Below, piece after piece: positions 59,558 through 64,000 of a DNA stretch of 64,000 bases; the first letter of the stretch is position 1; every line of letters begins with the position of its first letter. Made by a program: the position numbers and the translations under genes. The notes below the pieces were generated by a model that saw only the letters and a list, made by a program, of their open reading frames with translations, was not told the DNA's origin and searched no databases. Source of the stretch: Polychytrium aggregatum (Eukaryota > Chytridiomycota > Chytridiomycetes > Polychytriales); contig NW_026516221.1 of NCBI RefSeq assembly GCF_025602895.1, forward strand, positions 124,001 through 188,000. The letters are read 5' to 3'.

Positions 59558-60360
59558 ATTTAATCACGATGATGCGAGAAGGAAAATACCAGCCATGTAC
59601 CCAGTGACGAACAGAGGGCGTTTGGTGTGCAAGGAGGGAGGAATCAAGTGCCGTCAGCGCCATCCAGCGTGATCCCGTGGATGTGAGAGAGGGGAGTTTG
59701 CTTGAGCAGGGGAGGGCAGCCCGCGGGATACCACTTCGATGACACTTTGCAGCCGACATTCTGCACACAGCCACACATCACATCAATGCCGCTTGTGGGG
59801 ACCGATATTCATGACCACGCCGCGCCGCATCGCACGGATCGTGGCGGCTGTGCGCAGCAGGCGAGCGGCGTGTCTGGAGACACGTGACTGCGGCCGCCGG
59901 CGGACAGGGACCTGCGGCGGCGACGCTCGCACACCCGCGCAGGCCTGTCCGGGAAAGGAAAGGGCACTGTGCGCAGACGCGGCGTGCTGCGGGTGCACGG
60001 CTGTGTCGCAGACAGACAGTCTCTGTGCGGCGCCTGCTTGTCTGGGCAGCCGGTGCCGAGGAGTCGCTTGAGAGCAATGTGTCACCTGTGTCACCACGCC
60101 TCCCGCCCAAGCCGCAGCGGCACACGGACTACACACAGACTGCACGCCGGCCGCACACACACACACGCATCCACTCGCCCGTCTGAAAAGGAAAGCCGCT
60201 GCTCCTCCGAATGCTCCTGCTGCTCCTGCTGCTCCGTCGACACCTTCGTCTCCTCCGTGGTCCTCCGTGGTCCTGCTGTCGGCTCGCCGCTGCCCATATC
60301 TCTCGCCTCGGCTTCCGGGCTCTGCACTCTGACTGGAGCCTCGTCCTCGGCGATCCATCC
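59558..60360. other. Intergenic, divergent between RhoGEF-like and Jsn1/Puf2-type genes
   Basis: Should contain both promoters. It includes an ACACACAC run near 60153-60166, CTGCTCCTGCTGCTCC repeats (60205-60230), and a CpG-rich stretch. ORFs on both strands through the CpG-rich part show no family features. Confidence 0.45.
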
Positions 60361-63300
60361 ATGACCCATCCCACGCCCTCCGTCGGGGACAAACTCCCCA
60401 GGTACGCCTATTTCGGTTGCTCGGTGCTGTGTTTTGCCATGTCTCCCTGGATCCTCTTCGCTTCTGTCCTTTGGCGTCTTCGTCCTTGCTCTGCCTCCAT
60501 TTCCGCATCCGTTGCTCCTTTCCCCCTCCTGTCCTTCACTCCCATCCCGCTGGCGGCAAGATCGGCGGCAAGATCGGCGACACTTGCAGGGGCAGTCGGC
60601 TTCAGAGCACTACTTGGAGTGGCTAAGCCGTGCCGCGACCGAGGCCGGATCCGGCATCATCGGCCATGGCCGCTCCTGGCCCCAACTCTTTTCGACGGAA
60701 TCGCCCGATTCGCGCTGGAGATGCAGCCCGGGCCTAGAGGCATACATCGGTGATGGCTCTCGCTGGATCCCTCGACCTCCCTCCCCCAATCCGCTCCGCT
60801 GATTGGGTCTGCTCGAAGGAAGACTGGCCTGGAAGGGTGGCGGCGCGACCCAGGAACGTCAGGCGGCTTTCGCAGAAGAGTTACGCAGCATCGATCTCTG
60901 GAAGGCTGGACAGAAGGCCCTCTTCCGTCTGCCTTCTGCGCTCTGTCGCCTCTGCCCTGCAATTCAATCGACGGGCACTTGTATTCGGGCGGTAATCGCC
61001 GTTGCCGTCGTCGATCGTGCACAGGTGGCCGCGACTGCCGCGAGTTCCTATGGAAGCCGTTCTCGAAACTCTGCCGGATCTGCCCCCCGCTGCCGCCAGC
61101 TCGCCACTGCCCTGCCTTTCTATTCTCTCCTCCCGAATTTCTACTGTGCCTTCTGATCCCCACCGGATCGGCTGCCCTCATTCCAGACGAGGCCATGCGT
61201 GCAAGGGGTGGTGTCCGGGAGGGGGTCCCTGCTGCCTCGTCTGCCGGTCGCCAGAACGACCGCTTCCCGCCCACTTCTGCTCCCCCCCTGCTTTCGCCTG
61301 CGTCGAGTCCTGCATTGTTTTCCTCGACTCTTCCCCGGGCGCTCTCTGTCCCGGCGTCGATCCTGCCTTCGTTGCTCTCCTCGTTCGTTCTTTCTTGCTA
61401 CATAATCTCCAACTCGCTGTGGGTGTGCGTCTCTGTCCTGTCGACGTAGACCCCCGCAGCCGCCTCCCTCTCTGCCATCCCCGTCCCCCGTGCTTGCAGC
61501 CAGAGGGCCCTCCCCTTCCACCCGCACTTTTGTTCTTCACCCACCTCCCCATCTCCCCGACCTTGGTCGTTTCTTGGCCTACTCACCTGGCCCCGCAACG
61601 TTCCGCCTCTATCCACCCCCTGTTCTTCTTGCTTGTCCTCTGCCTGTGCTTGCTTGGCTGACCCAGACGCGGCTCCTGTCGGCTCGCTCGCTTTCATTCC
61701 TATCCCTTTCGCTTGTAGGTCCAAGCTCCGCACCGAGATCCTGCTTGACGACATGGCCGGATCCTACCTCGACCCCTTCAGCCCTTCCTCCACCGACTCG
61801 CCAACACAGTCTCTGAATCCCAGCTTGGCCCCCATCATCCGCCGCACCCGGGCCGAAACCTTTTCGTCCTTCTCTGCCTCATCCAAGCTCTTCCATGACC
61901 TCCCGGCCCCAGAGAACCCCTTGGCGTCCAGCTCCGGCGGCGGCCGCATTCGGTCGGGCTCGCTGTCGTCATCGCTTCCACAAAACACCAGCCGACAGTC
62001 TTTTGGCAGTGCCCTGGCGCCGTTCCACCAGAACAGCTTCCCCTTGAACTTTGGCGCCTCGTCCTTCGAGTCGTCCTGGCACTCTGGCCCCATGGAGCAG
62101 CCTGATCCCCTCGCCAACTACCACCACCACCCCGGTGGCCAGTACGTCGAAGATGTGCCCTACAACCTGGACTTTTTGCCCCTGGACGACGACCAGTCGG
62201 TCTACCATCGCGGCGCACCCGACTATGGCTCGCCGCAGCACGGCATGCCTCCCCAGGGTGGCGTCTCCCAGAGTATGCTCTCATCGCACACTCTCCCCCC
62301 TCAACACCTGTACGGGCCCCCTGGTGTCGAGCCCAGCCTTTCGACCCGAATACGCTCCCTCTCCATCAACGGTCCTACGCCCGATAGCATTTCTGTGGGA
62401 CCTGGTGGCCGTCCGCGATCGAGCACCATTGCCCAGACCGAGACAATCCAGAACTCCTTCTACAGCTACCCCCGTGAATTCATCCCCAGCTCACACTACA
62501 ACGAGCCCAAGTGGGGCCGCCACGAGGTTAGTACGCAAGCCAGCACGGTTGCCCTCCGCTTGATCTCCTGTTCCGACATTCGATGCATCACCTGGGTTTG
62601 CAATGGCTATGCGATCGCGCTGCTGATATGTGCTGCTGATATTTGTTGCTGACGCCTTGTATCAATGCCATCCGTCGCTGCCCTCCTTTGTCGTGTTAGC
62701 AGATGCAGCATCCGCCCAAGAGTCACGACCGCCACAGTCGCGATTATGGCGCCGATTACCACCATTTCGAGCCCAGCGTTCCCGATAACACCTTGCCCTC
62801 GCGCTGTCTCTGCATCCGCAACATCAACCTCACTGTCTCGGCCTCGGACCTCCTCCACACCTTTGAGCAGTTTGGTCCCATCGAGTCGCTGAGGCTCTAC
62901 TACGAAAAGGAGTGCGCCTATCTGACCTATGCCAAGATGGAGCACGCCCTCCACGCCCAGAGGACCATGGATGCGGCTCGTATCCGCTCGCTGCCCATTC
63001 GTGTGGGGTTTGTGAGCCCTGAAACCAGCAACCTCGTCAATGGCGCCGCAAACCCAGGTCCCAACTCTGGCAATCTTCAGCCCGGCCATCCCACCGCCAC
63101 CGCTGGCGCTTCGATTCAGGAATCGTCTGGTGGCGCACCAACCAAGTCGCTGTGTGAGTAGATGCTGTCCGAACGTGTTGGCGCGACAGCTTGTGTGCAC
63201 TGCCGCCTCTGTATGCAGGGTAATCTGCTTCAAGCGAGCCTGTCTGGGTCTGTCCTATCCTTGGCTGCCTTCCGGGGGCTGCCTTTCGCACAGCACAGCC

Positions 63301-63989
63301 ACTGGTGGTTGGCATATGTTTCCAGCATCGCTCGACGTTGCTCTGATATGTATGGCTTGATCATCAACAGGGATCGGCAACATCTCCCCATCAACGGATC
63401 CTGCAGAGCTGGAGGCGCTCTTCACACAGTACGGACCCATCGAGTCGGCCCGGGTTTTGGTAAGTCTCTCGTCGCCCCCAAGCTGGATCAATGTGCCCTG
63501 GTGCTCCTGTCGAGACGAGCCAGTAGTCTGGCGTGCCCATTCCCAGGCTAACTCTCTTAATCAATCAATCGATCGATCGATGCCGATAGACCCACAAGAA
63601 CTGCGGTTTTGTCAACTTTGAGCGCGTCGAGGACGCCGTCGAGGCCCGCAAGCGCATGAATGGCAAGGAGATCGGCGGGTTTGTCGTCCGGATCGGCTTT
63701 GCCAAAGTACCCGGCCGTGGGGACTCGGTCAACACGAGCTCGCCCGAGTCGTCTCCTGGCCATGGGAACTTTGCCACGCTCCCTCGCCGCGAAACTCAAG
63801 ACAGCCACGACGCCGACAGCAGCCACAGGTCTCAACCGATCAACCCTGTGCCGATCCCACCCTCGTATGGCTACAGCAGCCGCCCTCAGAGCGAGCACAG
63901 TGGCAGTCCGGTTCACAGTGACTATACCCAGCAGCAGGCATCTTCTTATCGCTCCGAGCCCCAAAGCACGCCTGTTGTGTACCGGGACG
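60361..63989 (+). CDS. Jsn1/Puf2-type RNA-binding protein (RRM part), 3' truncated by window edge
   Basis: Exons: 60361-60401, 61719-62526, 62703-63153, 63371-63459, 63590-63989; a GTAAGT donor then runs into the window end. Exon 1 MTHPTPSVGDKLP joins in frame to SKLRTEILLDDMAGSY across a 1.3-kb intron; starting at the internal Met (61753) is the alternative. The N-terminal 270 residues are disordered (Ser/Pro/His-rich, RTRAETFSSF, RIRSLSING). Two RRMs follow: LPSRCLCIRNINLTVSASDL to RSLPIRVGFV, and LWIGNISPSTDPAELEALF, YGPIESARVLTHKNCGFVNF, RMNGKEIGGFVVRIGFAKVP. The 'GPIES-RVL-KNCGFVNFE-VEDAVEA' wording is characteristic of fungal Jsn1/Puf2 proteins, which carry Puf repeats after the RRMs. 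Those would lie to the right of this window. Role expected: 3'-UTR binding and control of mRNAs for membrane proteins. Confidence 0.75.
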
Positions 63990-64000
63990 GTAAGTGCTCC

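Overview
The window is nuclear DNA from a zoosporic (flagellated) fungus, most likely a chytrid. It is GC-rich and gene-dense, and almost every gene is cut by short (about 60-430 nt) GT-AG introns, usually with GTAAGT/GTGAGT donors. The content is fungal (Sch9-type AGC kinase, Mpo1, Urb2, Rrn7, a Jsn1/Puf2-type RRM protein, carboxypeptidase Y-like protease). It also includes centriole and spindle genes kept by flagellated lineages (CEP120, a HAUS1-like augmin subunit). No bacterial operons, rRNA, tRNA or CRISPR were seen. Exon joins were made by hand from splice signals, reading frame and family resemblance. Where I give a total length, the exon lengths sum to an open frame.

Layout, left to right: two tandem choline-transporter-like genes (1-2592, cut by the left edge; 3572-6209) separated by a 0.6-kb Fanzor-derived element; MPO1 (-); a multi-exon protein with nucleoside-diphosphate-kinase-like domains (-); AAR2 (-), divergent from a disordered protein with PDS5-binding-type motifs that could be a sororin-like cohesin regulator (+); a secreted Kunitz inhibitor (-); RRN7/TAF1B (+); HAUS1-like (-) and CEP120 (-); gluconokinase (+) facing a small mitochondrial protein (-); a C2-AGC kinase of the Sch9 type (+); a GNAT acetyltransferase (+); another Fanzor fragment; a 2-oxoglutarate oxygenase (-), divergent from DPP3 (+) across a hexanucleotide array; URB2 (+, about 7 kb); a Ser/Thr-rich single-pass membrane protein (+); a Fanzor element with a second fragment head-to-head; a serine carboxypeptidase (-); a RhoGEF-like gene (-) with a 9-bp minisatellite in an intron; and the 5' part of a Jsn1/Puf2-type RNA-binding protein (+) that runs off the right edge.

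Functional themes: rRNA synthesis and ribosome biogenesis (RRN7, URB2), nutrient/TOR signalling (Sch9-like), splicing (AAR2), membrane lipid metabolism (SLC44-like, MPO1), proteolysis and its inhibition (DPP3, carboxypeptidase, Kunitz), and centriole/spindle assembly (CEP120, HAUS1). The most unusual items are (i) short terminal-repeat-bounded derivatives of a Fanzor (eukaryotic TnpB) transposon, (ii) several micro-exons, one of only 6 nt in DPP3, and (iii) the sororin-like candidate.
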